Shown one piece after another: positions 8,152-18,200 of a stretch of DNA of 64,000 nt. Source of the stretch: Sulfopaludibacter sp963815475. GTDB lineage: Bacteria; Acidobacteriota; Terriglobia; Bryobacterales; Bryobacteraceae. The notes under the pieces are model-generated. The model was not told the DNA's origin. It was given only the letters and a program-made list of their open reading frames with translations, and did no database searches. The translations under genes and the position numbers were made by a program. Location of the stretch: contig CAWFHD010000003.1 in the NCBI GenBank assembly GCA_963815475.1, forward strand, positions 2,728,001 to 2,792,000. Direction: 5' to 3'. How positions within the stretch are numbered: position 1 is the first letter of the stretch; the number at the start of each line of letters is the position of its first letter.

Positions 8152-8924
8152 ATCACCTGAGTGAAGAACAACTGATTTTGCATTATTACGGCGAAGAGGG
8201 CAGTGAGGCCCTCACAGCCGAGCAGCACCTGGACGAGTGCGAAGACTGCCGCGGCGTTTACACCTCGCTGCAGCGCGTGCTCAACGTGGTGGATTCGCTG
8301 CCCGTTCCGGAATGCGGCCCTGAGTATGGGGCGCAGGTTTGGCAGCGCATCGCGCACCAGCTTCCGGCCGGCCGTCGCCGCCGCCTTTCGCTACCGGTCT
8401 TCGCGTGGCGCTGGGCCGCGGCCGGAGCGGCGTTCGCCGGTCTTATGGCTGTCGCGTTTATGGCGGGGAGAATGTATCAGCATCCGCACACGACGGTAAA
8501 GTTGGCGGGGGGCACAGCCGATCCGCAGGCCGGCCAGCGCATCCTCATGGTGGCGGTTGGCGATTACCTGGAGCGCTCGCAACTGGTGCTGGTGGAACTC
8601 GCCAATGCCAGTTCCAAAGGACCCCTGGATATTTCGGCGGAACAGGAACGCGCCGGCGATCTGGTAAGCGAAAGCCGCCTGTATCGCCAGACCGCTATGC
8701 ATACGGGCGATACCGCCGTGGCCAGCGTGCTCGACGATCTTGACCGTGTGCTGCTGGACATTGCGCACGGTCCTTCCAAAATTTCACCTGGAGAGTTGGA
8801 GAAGTTACGCCGAAGGCTGGAGGCCGAAGGCATTCTATTCAAGATTCGTGTACTGGGCTCGAACGTAAGGAACCAGGAAGAGCCGCCCAAGCTCGAAGGT
8901 CAACCCGGGGCCCGCAAACTTTAG
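8148..8924 (+). CDS. Zinc-finger anti-sigma factor, single-pass membrane protein
   Basis: 258 residues. The N-terminal cytosolic domain carries the ZAS motif H-x3-C-x2-C (QHLDECEDC, about residues 26-34) that clamps ECF sigma factors. A basic segment (GRRRRLSL) leads into one membrane helix (WAAAGAAFAGLMAVAFMAG, about 88-106); the remaining 150 residues would be periplasmic, helical and charged, without a recognised sensor domain. ATGA overlap with the sigma gene gives translational coupling and a fixed ratio. Assignment from motif and context; the signal sensed is unknown. Confidence 0.85.
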   Translation: MNHLSEEQLILHYYGEEGSEALTAEQHLDECEDCRGVYTSLQRVLNVVDSLPVPECGPEYGAQVWQRIAHQLPAGRRRRLSLPVFAWRWAAAGAAFAGLMAVAFMAGRMYQHPHTTVKLAGGTADPQAGQRILMVAVGDYLERSQLVLVELANASSKGPLDISAEQERAGDLVSESRLYRQTAMHTGDTAVASVLDDLDRVLLDIAHGPSKISPGELEKLRRRLEAEGILFKIRVLGSNVRNQEEPPKLEGQPGARKL

Positions 8925-8933
8925 ACAAGGTAA

Positions 8934-10631
8934 ATGAAAATGATCTCAATTCGAACACTGACTCCCGTTTGTTTGCTGGCGGCAGGCGCCCTGGCGATGG
9001 CTCAGACTGCCCCGCCAGCGCCACCCGCGCCACCCGCGCTGCCCGCGTCGCCGGCTCCGAGGGCGCTGACCGCTCCGGCGGCGCCCACTCCCCCGGCCCC
9101 GGGCATGCATATGCTTCTCGGTCCGGCCGATTCTTTGGATTACCGCGACCTTGCCGATCAGGTGCGGGAATCGATGCGGAATTTCAACATCGATACCCAC
9201 GTCAACATCGATCTCGACTTGGTTCGGGAACAGGCCGAAATGGCGCGCGAGCAAGCCCGCGACGCCGTGGAACAGGCCCGCAGCATCGATATAGACGCGA
9301 TCAGAGAACAGGCCCGCGAACAGGGCGAAATGGCGCGGGAACAAGCCCGCGAAGCCGCCGAACAGCTCCGTGAGCAATTTGGCGCCTCCGCTGGGAGCTG
9401 GAACGGCTTCACCAAAGGCTTCGACTTTGCCTTCGCGCAGCAGACCCCCATTGCGCCCATGCCTCCCATGCCCGCCATGCCAAGCCCCAAAGCATATGTT
9501 ATTGGCCCGCGCCGCGGCGGCAGCATCGACAGTCTCTATGAACGCGGCCTCAGCGCGCTTGATGGCCGCCGCTACGATCAGGCGCTGGATTGCTTCACCG
9601 AAGTGGCCACTCGCGGTCAGGCGCATGCCGATGGCGCTCTCTATTGGAAGGCCTACACGCTGAATAAGCTCGGCCGCCGCGATGACGCCAATGCGGCGCT
9701 CGCCGAGCTGCGCAAAAACTATGCGAGCAGCCACTGGCTGGATGACGCCAAAGCGCTCGAGCTCGAAGTGAAACAGTCCTCCGGCCAGAGGGTATCGCCG
9801 GAGAGCGAATCCACCGATGAGTTGAAACTGCTGGCGCTCGAAGGCCTGGTGCAATCCGATCCCGACCGCGCCTATCCCATCCTGGACAAACTCCTCAAGG
9901 GACCGCAGTCGCCCAGTTTGAAGAAGCGCGCCATCTATGTGCTGGCACTGAGCAACTCCCCCCGTTCGCAGCAACTGCTGGAACAAATCGCGCGCGGCGG
10001 CGGCAATCCCGACCTGCAGATGGCCGCCATCCAGTACCTGGGACGCACCGGCAAGGACGCCAACAAGTCCACGGTTCTGTTTGAGATCTACAACGCCAGC
10101 CCGGACGCCAATGTGAAGCGGGCCGTCCTGAGGGAATTGGCTTCCAATCGCGACAAGGACCACCTGATGCAGATCGCCAAGAGCGACAAGTCGATGGAGA
10201 TGCGCCAGGAAGCCATTCGGATGCTCGGCGGTTCCACCGCAGGACCGGAGATGTGGGCCCTCTACCAGTCGGAAACCGACCCTGACGTGAAACGCACCAT
10301 TCTCGATTACATCTCGGGAAGCACGGACCGCCTGATCGAAGTCGCCAAGATCGAAAAGGACGCGAAGTTGCGCCGCAGCGCCATCCAGCGGCTCGGTTCC
10401 GTGAGGGCTACCCCCGCCACCGACGCTCTGGAGCAGATTTACGCCACGGAACAGGATCATGAAGTGAAGCGCGCCATCATCGACGCCTTCGCCGGCCAGC
10501 GCAACGCTAAAGCACTGGTGGATGTCGGCCGCAAGGAATCGGACATCGAGCTAAAGAAGACCATCCTCCGCCGCCTGGTGGACATGAAGTCTCCCGATGC
10601 CACTCCCTTCCTTGAGGAGATCCTGAAATGA
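8934..10631 (+). CDS. Exported HEAT-repeat protein with TPR-like segment
   Basis: 565 residues. Signal peptide MKMISIRTLTPVCLLAAGALAMAQ, then an Ala/Pro tract (about 25-58), then a charged amphipathic region with direct internal repeats of EMAREQAR (about residues 100-145) likely to form a coiled coil. Next is a TPR-like unit (LYERGLSALDGRRYDQALDCF, about 200-270), and from about residue 300 to the end a run of HEAT-type helical repeats of roughly 31 residues. No catalytic motif. It lies 9 bases after the anti-sigma gene and overlaps the next HEAT gene by ATGA. Probably a periplasmic scaffold or sensor controlled by the sigma/anti-sigma pair. Confidence 0.75.
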   Translation: MKMISIRTLTPVCLLAAGALAMAQTAPPAPPAPPALPASPAPRALTAPAAPTPPAPGMHMLLGPADSLDYRDLADQVRESMRNFNIDTHVNIDLDLVREQAEMAREQARDAVEQARSIDIDAIREQAREQGEMAREQAREAAEQLREQFGASAGSWNGFTKGFDFAFAQQTPIAPMPPMPAMPSPKAYVIGPRRGGSIDSLYERGLSALDGRRYDQALDCFTEVATRGQAHADGALYWKAYTLNKLGRRDDANAALAELRKNYASSHWLDDAKALELEVKQSSGQRVSPESESTDELKLLALEGLVQSDPDRAYPILDKLLKGPQSPSLKKRAIYVLALSNSPRSQQLLEQIARGGGNPDLQMAAIQYLGRTGKDANKSTVLFEIYNASPDANVKRAVLRELASNRDKDHLMQIAKSDKSMEMRQEAIRMLGGSTAGPEMWALYQSETDPDVKRTILDYISGSTDRLIEVAKIEKDAKLRRSAIQRLGSVRATPATDALEQIYATEQDHEVKRAIIDAFAGQRNAKALVDVGRKESDIELKKTILRRLVDMKSPDATPFLEEILK

Positions 10632-11614
10632 AGCGCGCTCTGTGGTTGCTGGCGGCGGTGCTCCCCATCGCCGCGCAGCCCAAGCTGCTGGTCAACGCCA
10701 AGGTGGACACTCGCTCCGCGGCCGGTGGTTTGGAACCCGCCTTCAAGGCTCTGGTCTCCACTCAACCGCAGCCGGCCTGGATCGGCTACATGGTGCCTTC
10801 CACCCGCACTTATAACCTGAGTTGCGATTTCGGCAATAACAACGGCTGGGGACAGTCGGGCGTAGTTCACCTGGAGCCGCCCGACCATGCCCTCATCCTC
10901 TTCCGCGTGGTGGACAATGCCGTAGAGCGCATTCGGGCGCTGTCCCCCGACTGTCAACTGGATGCCGGCGATGTTCCCTTTCACTGGCTCTCGGATGTGC
11001 AACCGGCCCAAAGCGTGGCCCTACTCTCCACCTTCGCCACGCAGCACGATACGCCGTATAACAGCGCCATGAGCGCCATATCGATCCACTCCGATCCCGC
11101 GGCCGACCAGGCGCTCGATCACTTCCTGGCCACCGACCAGCCGCAAGCCCTGCGGCTCCGCGTGGTGGGTTGGATGGGTTCCTCGCGCGGCAAGCACGGC
11201 CTCGACGTGCTCAAGAACCTGATCGCCAATGACCCGGATCTGCGCGTGCGGGAGAGGGCCGTCAGCGCCCTGACCTCCAGCCACGAACCCGAGGCCACCG
11301 ATCTGCTCATCAACATTGCGCGCAGCGACAAGAACGCTAAACTGCGAGCCCAGGCCATCAGCGATCTGAACCGCAAACCCACTCAGAAGGTGATCGCCAC
11401 CTTAACCAATGCGATCGAGAACGATTCCGACCTGGACGTGCAAAAGCGGGCCGTCTCGGTACTGCAAAACCTGCCCGACGGCGAGGGCATCCCGTACCTC
11501 ATCAACGTTGTGAAGAACACCAAGAGTCCCGAAGTCCGGAAACAGGCCATGTCGAACCTCCGAAGCTCGCGCGATCCCAGAGCGCTGGCGTTTTTTGAAG
11601 ATGTATTGAAGTAA
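10628..11614 (+). CDS. Exported HEAT-repeat protein
   Basis: 328 residues with signal peptide MKRALWLLAAVLPIAAQP. An N-terminal domain of about 120 residues has no recognised family and includes WIGYMVPSTRTYNLSCDFG and a second Cys in LSPDCQLDAG, a possible disulphide pair in the periplasm. From about 150 on there are HEAT-type repeats (for example LRLRVVGWMGSSRGKHGLDVL, VRERAVSALTSS, VRKQAMSNLRSS), ending in ALAFFEDVLK, much like the end of the preceding protein (TPFLEEILK). The two therefore look like tandem paralogues in their C-terminal halves. Last gene of the sigma operon; a stem-loop follows. Confidence 0.75.
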   Translation: MKRALWLLAAVLPIAAQPKLLVNAKVDTRSAAGGLEPAFKALVSTQPQPAWIGYMVPSTRTYNLSCDFGNNNGWGQSGVVHLEPPDHALILFRVVDNAVERIRALSPDCQLDAGDVPFHWLSDVQPAQSVALLSTFATQHDTPYNSAMSAISIHSDPAADQALDHFLATDQPQALRLRVVGWMGSSRGKHGLDVLKNLIANDPDLRVRERAVSALTSSHEPEATDLLINIARSDKNAKLRAQAISDLNRKPTQKVIATLTNAIENDSDLDVQKRAVSVLQNLPDGEGIPYLINVVKNTKSPEVRKQAMSNLRSSRDPRALAFFEDVLK

Positions 11615-11621
11615 CCCTCCC

Positions 11622-11654
11622 AAGGCGGATGGTCCCTGCCGGGCCGTCCGCCTT
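11622..11654 (+). terminator. Stem-loop after the sigma/HEAT operon
   Basis: AAGGCGGATGG (11622-11632) pairs with CCGTCCGCCTT (11644-11654), 11 bp with one G-T pair and an 11-nt loop. It lies 8 bases after the stop at 11614. The tail is pyrimidine-rich but not a T-run, so it may only assist termination. Confidence 0.5.
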
Positions 11655-11685
11655 CCTCCCTCCTCGGCTGCCTTATCCTATGTAG

Positions 11686-12633
11686 ATGAAAGACGCTGTC
11701 CTCGCTGCGTTCCATCGAATCCGCCCCTACGTTCGAGAAACTCCTGTAGACGAATCCAGCCTGGATGGCGGCCAATCGGTTTTCCTGAAGCTCGAGCACC
11801 TGCAGCATACCGGCTCTTTCAAATTCCGCGGCGCGTCCAACAAGATCGCTCTCCTCACACCCGATCAGGCGAAAGCCGGCGTCATCGCCGCGTCCAATGG
11901 CAACCACGGTATGGGGGTCGCGGCGGCGGCGGCGGCGCGCGGCATCGCCGCCGAGGTCTACGTCTCGACTCACGTCTCTCCCGCCAAGGCCCGCCGCATC
12001 GAGGCTCTCGGAGCCCGCCTTCATACCGTGGGCGACGATCCGCTCACTGCCGAACTCGCCGCGCGCCACGCCGCCGAATCCAGCGGTCGCACCTTCATTT
12101 CGCCCTACAACGATCTCGACGTAGCGGCAGGCCAGGGAACCATCGCGGTCGAACTAGAGCGTCAGATTCCCGGGCTCGATGCCATCTTTGTCGCGGTGGG
12201 CGGCGGCGGTCTGATCGGCGGCATCGGCGGATATTGCAAGGGCGCGGCTCCATCCATCGAGATCGTAGGCTGCTGGCCGGAGAACTCACCCGTGATGTTG
12301 GAGTGCATGCGCGCCGGCCGTGTGATCGACGTGCCGGAGCAGCCCACGCTTTCCGAGAGCACCGCCGGCGGGCTCGAACCCGGGTCGGTGACTCTCGACC
12401 TTTGCCGCCGCGTGATCGACCACGAAGTACTCGTGCCGGAATCCGGCATCGCGGCAGCCATGCGGCTGATGCTCGAAAGGGAGCACTGGGTACTCGAAGG
12501 CGCGGCAGCCCTGGCGGTTGCGGCTTACCTGCAGGAGGCCGACCGCTATCGAGGGAAAAAGGTGGCGATTGTGCTCTGCGGCAGAAACATCTCGACCGAA
12601 GCGCTGCGCCGCGCCGGCGTGCTGGCAGGCTGA
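11686..12633 (+). CDS. Threonine/serine dehydratase-like PLP enzyme
   Basis: Fold-type II PLP enzyme of 315 residues, the length of the short, non-allosteric threonine ammonia-lyases or serine racemases (no C-terminal ACT domain). The PLP lysine is in HTGSFKFRGASNK; substrate loop ASNGNHGMGVA; the glycine loop VGGGGLIGGI binds the cofactor phosphate. Expected reaction: deamination of threonine or serine to the 2-oxo acid, or racemisation. Stands alone between two stem-loop/terminator regions, 38 bases before a separate hydrolase gene. Exact substrate uncertain (ilvA-like, tdcB-like, or hydroxy-aspartate ammonia-lyase). Confidence 0.85.
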   Translation: MKDAVLAAFHRIRPYVRETPVDESSLDGGQSVFLKLEHLQHTGSFKFRGASNKIALLTPDQAKAGVIAASNGNHGMGVAAAAAARGIAAEVYVSTHVSPAKARRIEALGARLHTVGDDPLTAELAARHAAESSGRTFISPYNDLDVAAGQGTIAVELERQIPGLDAIFVAVGGGGLIGGIGGYCKGAAPSIEIVGCWPENSPVMLECMRAGRVIDVPEQPTLSESTAGGLEPGSVTLDLCRRVIDHEVLVPESGIAAAMRLMLEREHWVLEGAAALAVAAYLQEADRYRGKKVAIVLCGRNISTEALRRAGVLAG

Positions 12634-12672
12634 TCATCCCGGCGCCAACTTACTTGAGGTAGCCTTATATCC

Positions 12673-14571
12673 GTGAAGCTCTATTCGCTCGCAGTCCTAC
12701 TTGCGACAGCCCTGCCCGCGCTCGCCCAGACCGCGCCCAACGACATTCCGAAGTCGTTCCTCATTCCCACCGCCGACTACGATTACGTGCGCCGTGAAGT
12801 GATGATTCCCATGCGCGACGGCGTCAAGCTTTTCACCGTGATCATGCTGCCCAAAGGCGCCCGCAACGCGCCCATCCTGCTGACCCGGACTCCGTATAAC
12901 GCCTCCGGCCGCGCATCGCGGAATCACAGCCCGCACCTGCTCGCCGCCCTCCCTCTGTCAGACGAAGTCTTCGCGGCCGATGGCTACATCCGCGTCTATC
13001 AGGACGTGCGGGGCAAATACAAGTCGGAAGGCAATTACATCATGACCCGGCCGGTGCGCGGTCCCCTGAACACCACCACCGTCGACCACGTCACCGACGC
13101 CTATGACACCATCGACTGGCTGGTCAAGAACACACCGGAGTCGAATGGGCGCGTGGGCATGATCGGGTCGTCTTACGAAGGCTTTACCGTGGTGATGGCG
13201 CTGCTGGGTCCGCATCCGGCTTTGAAGGTGGCCGCTCCCGAAAGTCCCATGGTGGATGGCTGGATGGGCGACGACTGGTTCCACTACGGCGCTTTCCGGG
13301 AAATCAATTACGACTACACCAATGGCCAGACCGTGCAGGCCGGCGCGGGCGATCCTGTAGAGCGCGGCACGTACGACGATTACGAAGAGTTCCGCCGCGC
13401 CGGTTCTGCGGGAGCCTATGCGCGCCAGCACGGTCTCAATCAATTGCCGTGGGCGGAGAAGATGATCGAGCATCCCGCCTACGATGCTTTCTGGCAGGGA
13501 CAGGCGCTCGACAAGCTGATCGTCGAACATCCGCCGCAGGTTCCCACGATGTGGGAGCAAGGCCTGTGGGACCAGGAAGACATGTGGGGCGCGATCCACT
13601 GCTATATGGCGCTAAAGGCCAAGGGCCAGGTGGACCACAATTTCCTGGTGATGGGACCGTGGCGTCACAGCCAGGTGAACGGCGACGGCTACAACCTGGG
13701 ACCGCTCAAGTGGGACGGCGACACCGCCTTGCAATATCGCCGCGACTATCTGAAGCCGTTCTTCGATCAATATCTGAAGACCGGCGCTCCCCAAGCAGAT
13801 ACTCCGCCGGTCCTGATCTACAACACCGGCGAGAATCATTGGGACCGTCTCAAGAGTTGGCCGCTGGCCTGTGAATCGGGCTGCGCGGCGCCTATGAAGC
13901 CGCTCTATCTGCAAGCGAACTTCGCTCTCGGGTATACGAAACCGTCGAGTGGATCCAGTACCGCTGCCGCCGACAGCTACGTTTCCGATCCTGCCAAGCC
14001 GGTGCCCTATTTGCCGCGCCCCGTGCGTTTCGCCGATGGCGACCGCTGGCGCAGTTGGCTGGTTGCCGATCAGCGCGCGGTGGAAGATCGCCCGGACGTG
14101 CTGGCCTACCAATCGCCCGTTCTGACCGCGCCCACCCGCGTCAGCGGCGCGCCCATCGCCGAACTCTTCGCGGCCACGTCGGGCACGGACACGGATTGGG
14201 TGGTGAAGTTGATCGACGTTTATCCGGACGAGTTCCCGTCGCAGCCCGACATGGGCGGCTACGAACTCGCGATCTCGATGGATATCTTCCGCGGCCGCTA
14301 CCGCGAGAGCTTCGAACACCCCTCGGCCATCCCCGCCGCCAAGCCCCAACGCTACCGCTTCGCACTGCCGACGGTGAACCACGTCTTCCAGCCCGGCCAT
14401 CGCATCATGATCCAGATTCAGTCAAGCTGGTTCCCACTCTACGACCGGAATCCCCAGACCTTCGTGCCGAATATCTTCTTCGCCAAGCCCGAGGATTATG
14501 TGAAGGCGACCCAGTCCATCTACAGATCGACGAGCGAGGCGAGTGCTGTCTGGCTGCCTGTAGTGCCGTAG
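12673..14571 (+). CDS. Secreted CocE/NonD family hydrolase (X-Pro dipeptidyl-peptidase-like)
   Basis: 632 residues from a GTG start, with signal peptide MKLYSLAVLLATALPALAQ. The alpha/beta-hydrolase domain begins at about residue 40 (VMIPMRDGVKLFTVIMLPKG), with the oxyanion region RTPYNASGR, nucleophile Ser in GMIGSSYEGF (about residue 165) and the cap-domain stretch DDWFHYGAF. The C-terminal jelly roll typical of the family runs from about 480 (ISMDIFRGRYRESFEHP) to the end. Members are cocaine esterases, glutaryl-7-ACA acylases and alpha-amino-acid ester hydrolases; substrate is not predictable from sequence. Periplasmic or secreted. No operon partner. Confidence 0.85.
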   Translation: MKLYSLAVLLATALPALAQTAPNDIPKSFLIPTADYDYVRREVMIPMRDGVKLFTVIMLPKGARNAPILLTRTPYNASGRASRNHSPHLLAALPLSDEVFAADGYIRVYQDVRGKYKSEGNYIMTRPVRGPLNTTTVDHVTDAYDTIDWLVKNTPESNGRVGMIGSSYEGFTVVMALLGPHPALKVAAPESPMVDGWMGDDWFHYGAFREINYDYTNGQTVQAGAGDPVERGTYDDYEEFRRAGSAGAYARQHGLNQLPWAEKMIEHPAYDAFWQGQALDKLIVEHPPQVPTMWEQGLWDQEDMWGAIHCYMALKAKGQVDHNFLVMGPWRHSQVNGDGYNLGPLKWDGDTALQYRRDYLKPFFDQYLKTGAPQADTPPVLIYNTGENHWDRLKSWPLACESGCAAPMKPLYLQANFALGYTKPSSGSSTAAADSYVSDPAKPVPYLPRPVRFADGDRWRSWLVADQRAVEDRPDVLAYQSPVLTAPTRVSGAPIAELFAATSGTDTDWVVKLIDVYPDEFPSQPDMGGYELAISMDIFRGRYRESFEHPSAIPAAKPQRYRFALPTVNHVFQPGHRIMIQIQSSWFPLYDRNPQTFVPNIFFAKPEDYVKATQSIYRSTSEASAVWLPVVP

Positions 14572-14601
14572 GCTGCCTGCACTTACTGCTAACATGTAGG
14601 C

Positions 14602-14856
14602 ATGAAGAAGCAGGCACCCACAATTCAGTACACGATTCGCGGAGTGCCCGAGGAAGTGGATCGAGCCCTCCGCCAGAAAGCCAGCCGACGCAAACAGAGT
14701 TTGAATCGGCTCATACTCGATGAACTTGCCGCTTTGACCTCCGGACGCCAGCAGCGAACCGACTTTTCCGATCTAGTGGGCAAATGGACGCCCGATCCGG
14801 AATTCGATCGGGTTCTGGCATCGCAACGCCGGATCGATTGGAAGAAGTGGAAGTGA
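14602..14856 (+). CDS. Ribbon-helix-helix antitoxin of a VapBC-like pair
   Basis: 84 residues. The N-terminal half has the ribbon-helix-helix pattern (IQYTIRGVPEEVDRALRQKA, then SLNRLILDEL), typical of FitA/CopG-like DNA-binding antitoxins. The C-terminal tail DFSDLVGKWTPDPEFDRVL followed by WKKW is the kind that inserts into a PIN toxin. The stop overlaps the toxin start (GTGA), giving coupled translation. Expected to neutralise the downstream nuclease and repress its own promoter. Confidence 0.8.
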   Translation: MKKQAPTIQYTIRGVPEEVDRALRQKASRRKQSLNRLILDELAALTSGRQQRTDFSDLVGKWTPDPEFDRVLASQRRIDWKKWK

Positions 14857-15236
14857 GGGTCGCGCTCGACACTAACAGGCTGACCGACCTGTTTCGGGGC
14901 GATTCCGGGTTGGCCGCATCGCTGGGATCCTGTGAGGAAGTCTGGATTCCGCTACCTGTCCTCGGCGAAATCAAGGCTGGGTTTTACGGCGGAACCCAGC
15001 AGCGGCGAAACGAGGGCCTGTTACAAAGACTGCTGGCGAAGCCGACGGTCCAGCTCCTGATGCCGGCTCGCGAAACCGCTGAGCACTATGCGCGCCTGTT
15101 CGTGCAACTCAAACGAGCCGGCACGCCCATTCCCGATAACGACCTCTGGATTGCGGCGTTAGCGCTCGAAAACGATCTCGTCCTGATCACCAGGGATCGC
15201 CACTTCAAGAGCATCCCGCAATTGCTACTCGGCTGA
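14853..15236 (+). CDS. vapC: PIN-domain toxin (VapC-like RNase)
   Basis: 127 residues starting at GTG 14853, which overlaps the antitoxin stop and directly gives the PIN first strand VRVALDTNRLTDLF; longer in-frame extensions read through the antitoxin. Acidic catalytic residues: Asp in LDTN, Glu in VLGEIKAGF, Asp in PDNDLWIAALAL and Asp in LITRDRHF, the usual quartet that binds magnesium. Likely cleaves RNA, probably tRNA or rRNA, when the antitoxin is degraded. Converges on dnaE with a 4-base gap. Confidence 0.88.
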   Translation: MRVALDTNRLTDLFRGDSGLAASLGSCEEVWIPLPVLGEIKAGFYGGTQQRRNEGLLQRLLAKPTVQLLMPARETAEHYARLFVQLKRAGTPIPDNDLWIAALALENDLVLITRDRHFKSIPQLLLG

Positions 15237-15240
15237 CAGA

Positions 15241-18200
15241 CTACCCCGCCACCCGCTCCATGCATTCCGGCCCGCAGATTTCTTCCACCTTCGTCTTAAA
15301 CTCGCGATCCGGGCGCACTTTCGCCGTCACGTCCAGCAGCACCGAGAAGTCTCGCGGCGATTCCAGCCGCAGCCGCACTTGTGTATCTCCGGGTTTCCGA
15401 GTGAACAGCTCCGACAGCGCCGCCGCTTTGTCCGCCACTCCGTTCCGTCCCAGCCATACTCGGATGGAGATCACCGACGGCATATCCACACGCACATTGT
15501 CCAGCGCCACGATGTCCTGCACCGAGATCTTCGACGCCGTGCCCTCCTCCGGCAGCACCAGGCCGCGCACCATCACCGCCTGATCTTCCAGCACCTGGGA
15601 CGCGAGCCGCTCGTAGTTCGTCGCGAACAACAGCGCTTCCACCGCTCCGCTGCGATCTTCCAGCGTCATGGCGCACCATGGCTTGCCTTCCCGATTGCGC
15701 TTGCGAGTAATTCCCGTCAGCACGCCGCACAACGTGACTTCGGTGTTCTTGGTGAGACCTTCCAGGTTCGAGCTGTCGTGCGAAGCCAACTCAGCCACCC
15801 GATCCGAATAGCGATCCAACGGATGCCCGGTCACCCAGAAACCCAGCAGTTCCTTTTCGCCCGCCAGCTTTTCCTTGTCGGTCCAATCCGGCACGTTGGG
15901 CAGCGGCACGTTGTGCGGCTCCTCCGCCATCACGTCGCCGAAAAGTCCCACCTGCCCGCTCTCCCGATCGCGCTGCGCCCGGGCCCCCGCTTCCATCGCG
16001 CCTTCCACCGCCGCGAATTTCTGCGACCGCGTCCCTTCCAGCGAATCCATCGCGCCGGCCTTGATCAGGCTCTCGATCATGCGCCGGTTCACCGACCCCG
16101 TGTCGATCTTCTCGCACATCTCGTGCAGGCTGGTGAAGGCTCCGCCCTCCTCTCGCGCGCGTCCGAGCGCCTCTACCGCCGATTGCCCCAGGTTCTTCAC
16201 CGCGCCCAGCCCGAAGCGGATCGCCTCGCCATCGGGCGTGAAGCTCCACTCGCTATGGTTCACGTCCGGCGGCAGAATCTTGATCCCCATTTCGCGGCAC
16301 TCGTTGATGTACTTCACCACCTTCGAAGTGTTGCCCGTTTCCGAAGTCAGCAGCGCCGCCATGAAATCCACAGGATAGTGTGCCTTCAAGTACGCGGTGA
16401 CGAACGCCAGGTATGCATACGCCGCCGAGTGCGACTTGTTGAAGCCGTACCCCGCGAACTGCTCCATCAGATCGAAAATCTTCTCGACCTTCTTTTGATT
16501 GAAGCCGCGGTCCATAGCGCCCTTCACAAAGCGCGCCCGCTGCTTTTCCATCTCCTCCAGCTTCTTCTTGCCCATGGCGCGCCGCAGAATATCGGCATCG
16601 CCCAGCGAGTAGCCGGCGATGCGATTCGAGATCTGCATCACCTGCTCCTGGTACACAATCACGCCGTAGGTCTCTTCGAGTAGTTCCTGCAACTCCGGCA
16701 GGTCGTATACCACGGCCTTGCGGCCCCACTTACGTTCGATGAAATCGTCCACCATGCCGCCCTGGATGGGGCCCGGACGGTACAGCGCATTGAGCGCGGT
16801 CAGATCCTCCAGACGGCTCGGGTGGTAGCGCCGCAGGATGTCGCGCATCCCGCCCGATTCGAATTGGAACACGCCGCTGGTGAAGCCTTTGCAGAACACC
16901 TCGTAGGTCGGCTTGTCGTCGAGAGGCAAATCCTCGGGCACAATATCGACGCCATGGCGCTTCTTGATGAGACGCAGCGCATCCTGGATCAGCGTGAGCG
17001 TAGTGAGTCCCAGGAAGTCCATCTTGAGGAGCTGAAGTTTGTCCAGCCCGTTCATGTCGAACTGCGTCACAATTTCGTCGCGGTTGGTCTTGTACAGAGG
17101 GACCAGCAACTTCAGTGGCAGCGGCGAGATCACCACGCCCGCCGCGTGCACCGAGCAGTTGCGCGACAAACCCTCCAGCCGCAGTGCCACCTTCAACACG
17201 TCGTCGATGCGCGGATCTTTTCTGGCCGCGTCGAAGCCCGGTTCGGTTTTAAAGGCGTCTTCGAGCGAGATGTTCAGGACGTTGGGCACCATCTTAGTGA
17301 GCCGCTCCACGTCCGCGAAAGGTATCTCCAGCACTCGGCCGACATCTTTGATGGCGGCGCGCGCACCCAGCGTGTTGAACGTGATGATCTGCGCAACCTG
17401 CTCACGGCCGTACTTCTCGGTGACATATTTGATCACCTCGCCGCGCCGGTTCATACAGAAGTCCACGTCGATATCGGGAAAGCTGACGCGTTCGGGGTTC
17501 AGGAAGCGCTCAAACAGTAGGCCGTATTGCAGTGGGTCGATGTCGGTGATCTGCATCGCGTACCCCACCAGGCTGCCCGCCGCCGAGCCGCGGCCCGGGC
17601 CCACCGGAATACCGAGATCCTTGGCGTACCGGATGAAGTCCCACACAATCAAGAAGTAACCCGAGAACTTCATGTTCTGGATCATCTTGATTTCGCGGTC
17701 CAGCCGTTCGGCATACTCCGACAAATCGTGCTTTAGCCCGCCGCGCTGCCGCATCGCTTCCAGCCGCACGCGGCGCTTTTCGAAACCCATGCGCGCCACG
17801 TATTCGAAATACGTATCGGTGGTGTGCTCGGGCGGAACGTCGAATTTCGGGAAGGGCTCTTTGACTTTTTCCAGCGTGACGTGACAGCGCTGGGCGATCT
17901 CCCAGGTGCGGTCCACCGCCTCTTCCAGCTCGCCGAACAGCTCCATCATTTCGTCGCGCGTCTTCAGGTAGAAATCGGGCGTGCTCCAGCGCATGCGATT
18001 GGGGTCGTTGTAATTCTTCCCCGTCTGGATGCACATCAGGATTTCGTGCGCGCGTGCGTCGTCGCGCCTCAGGTAGTGCGAGTCGTTGGTGGCCACCAGC
18101 CCCAGGCCGGTCTCCTGCGACATGCGGTTCAGCGCGGGAGTGAGGCGCTTGTCCTGCTCCAGGTGGTGGTCCTGCACCTCCAGAAAGAAGTTCTTCTGCC

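Noticed and set aside
8946..10460. 504-codon minus-strand frame opposite the first HEAT gene
   Set aside because: Composition is that of a shadow of repetitive HEAT coding sequence; no family features.
8934..11614. CRISPR-like repeats in the HEAT genes
   Set aside because: Periodicity reflects protein repeats of about 31 residues with diverged DNA and no spacer structure.
14602..15236. Anti-phage defence island around the toxin-antitoxin genes
   Set aside because: Three small toxin-antitoxin loci occur separately among housekeeping genes; no nuclease, helicase, methyltransferase or other defence gene lies near any of them.
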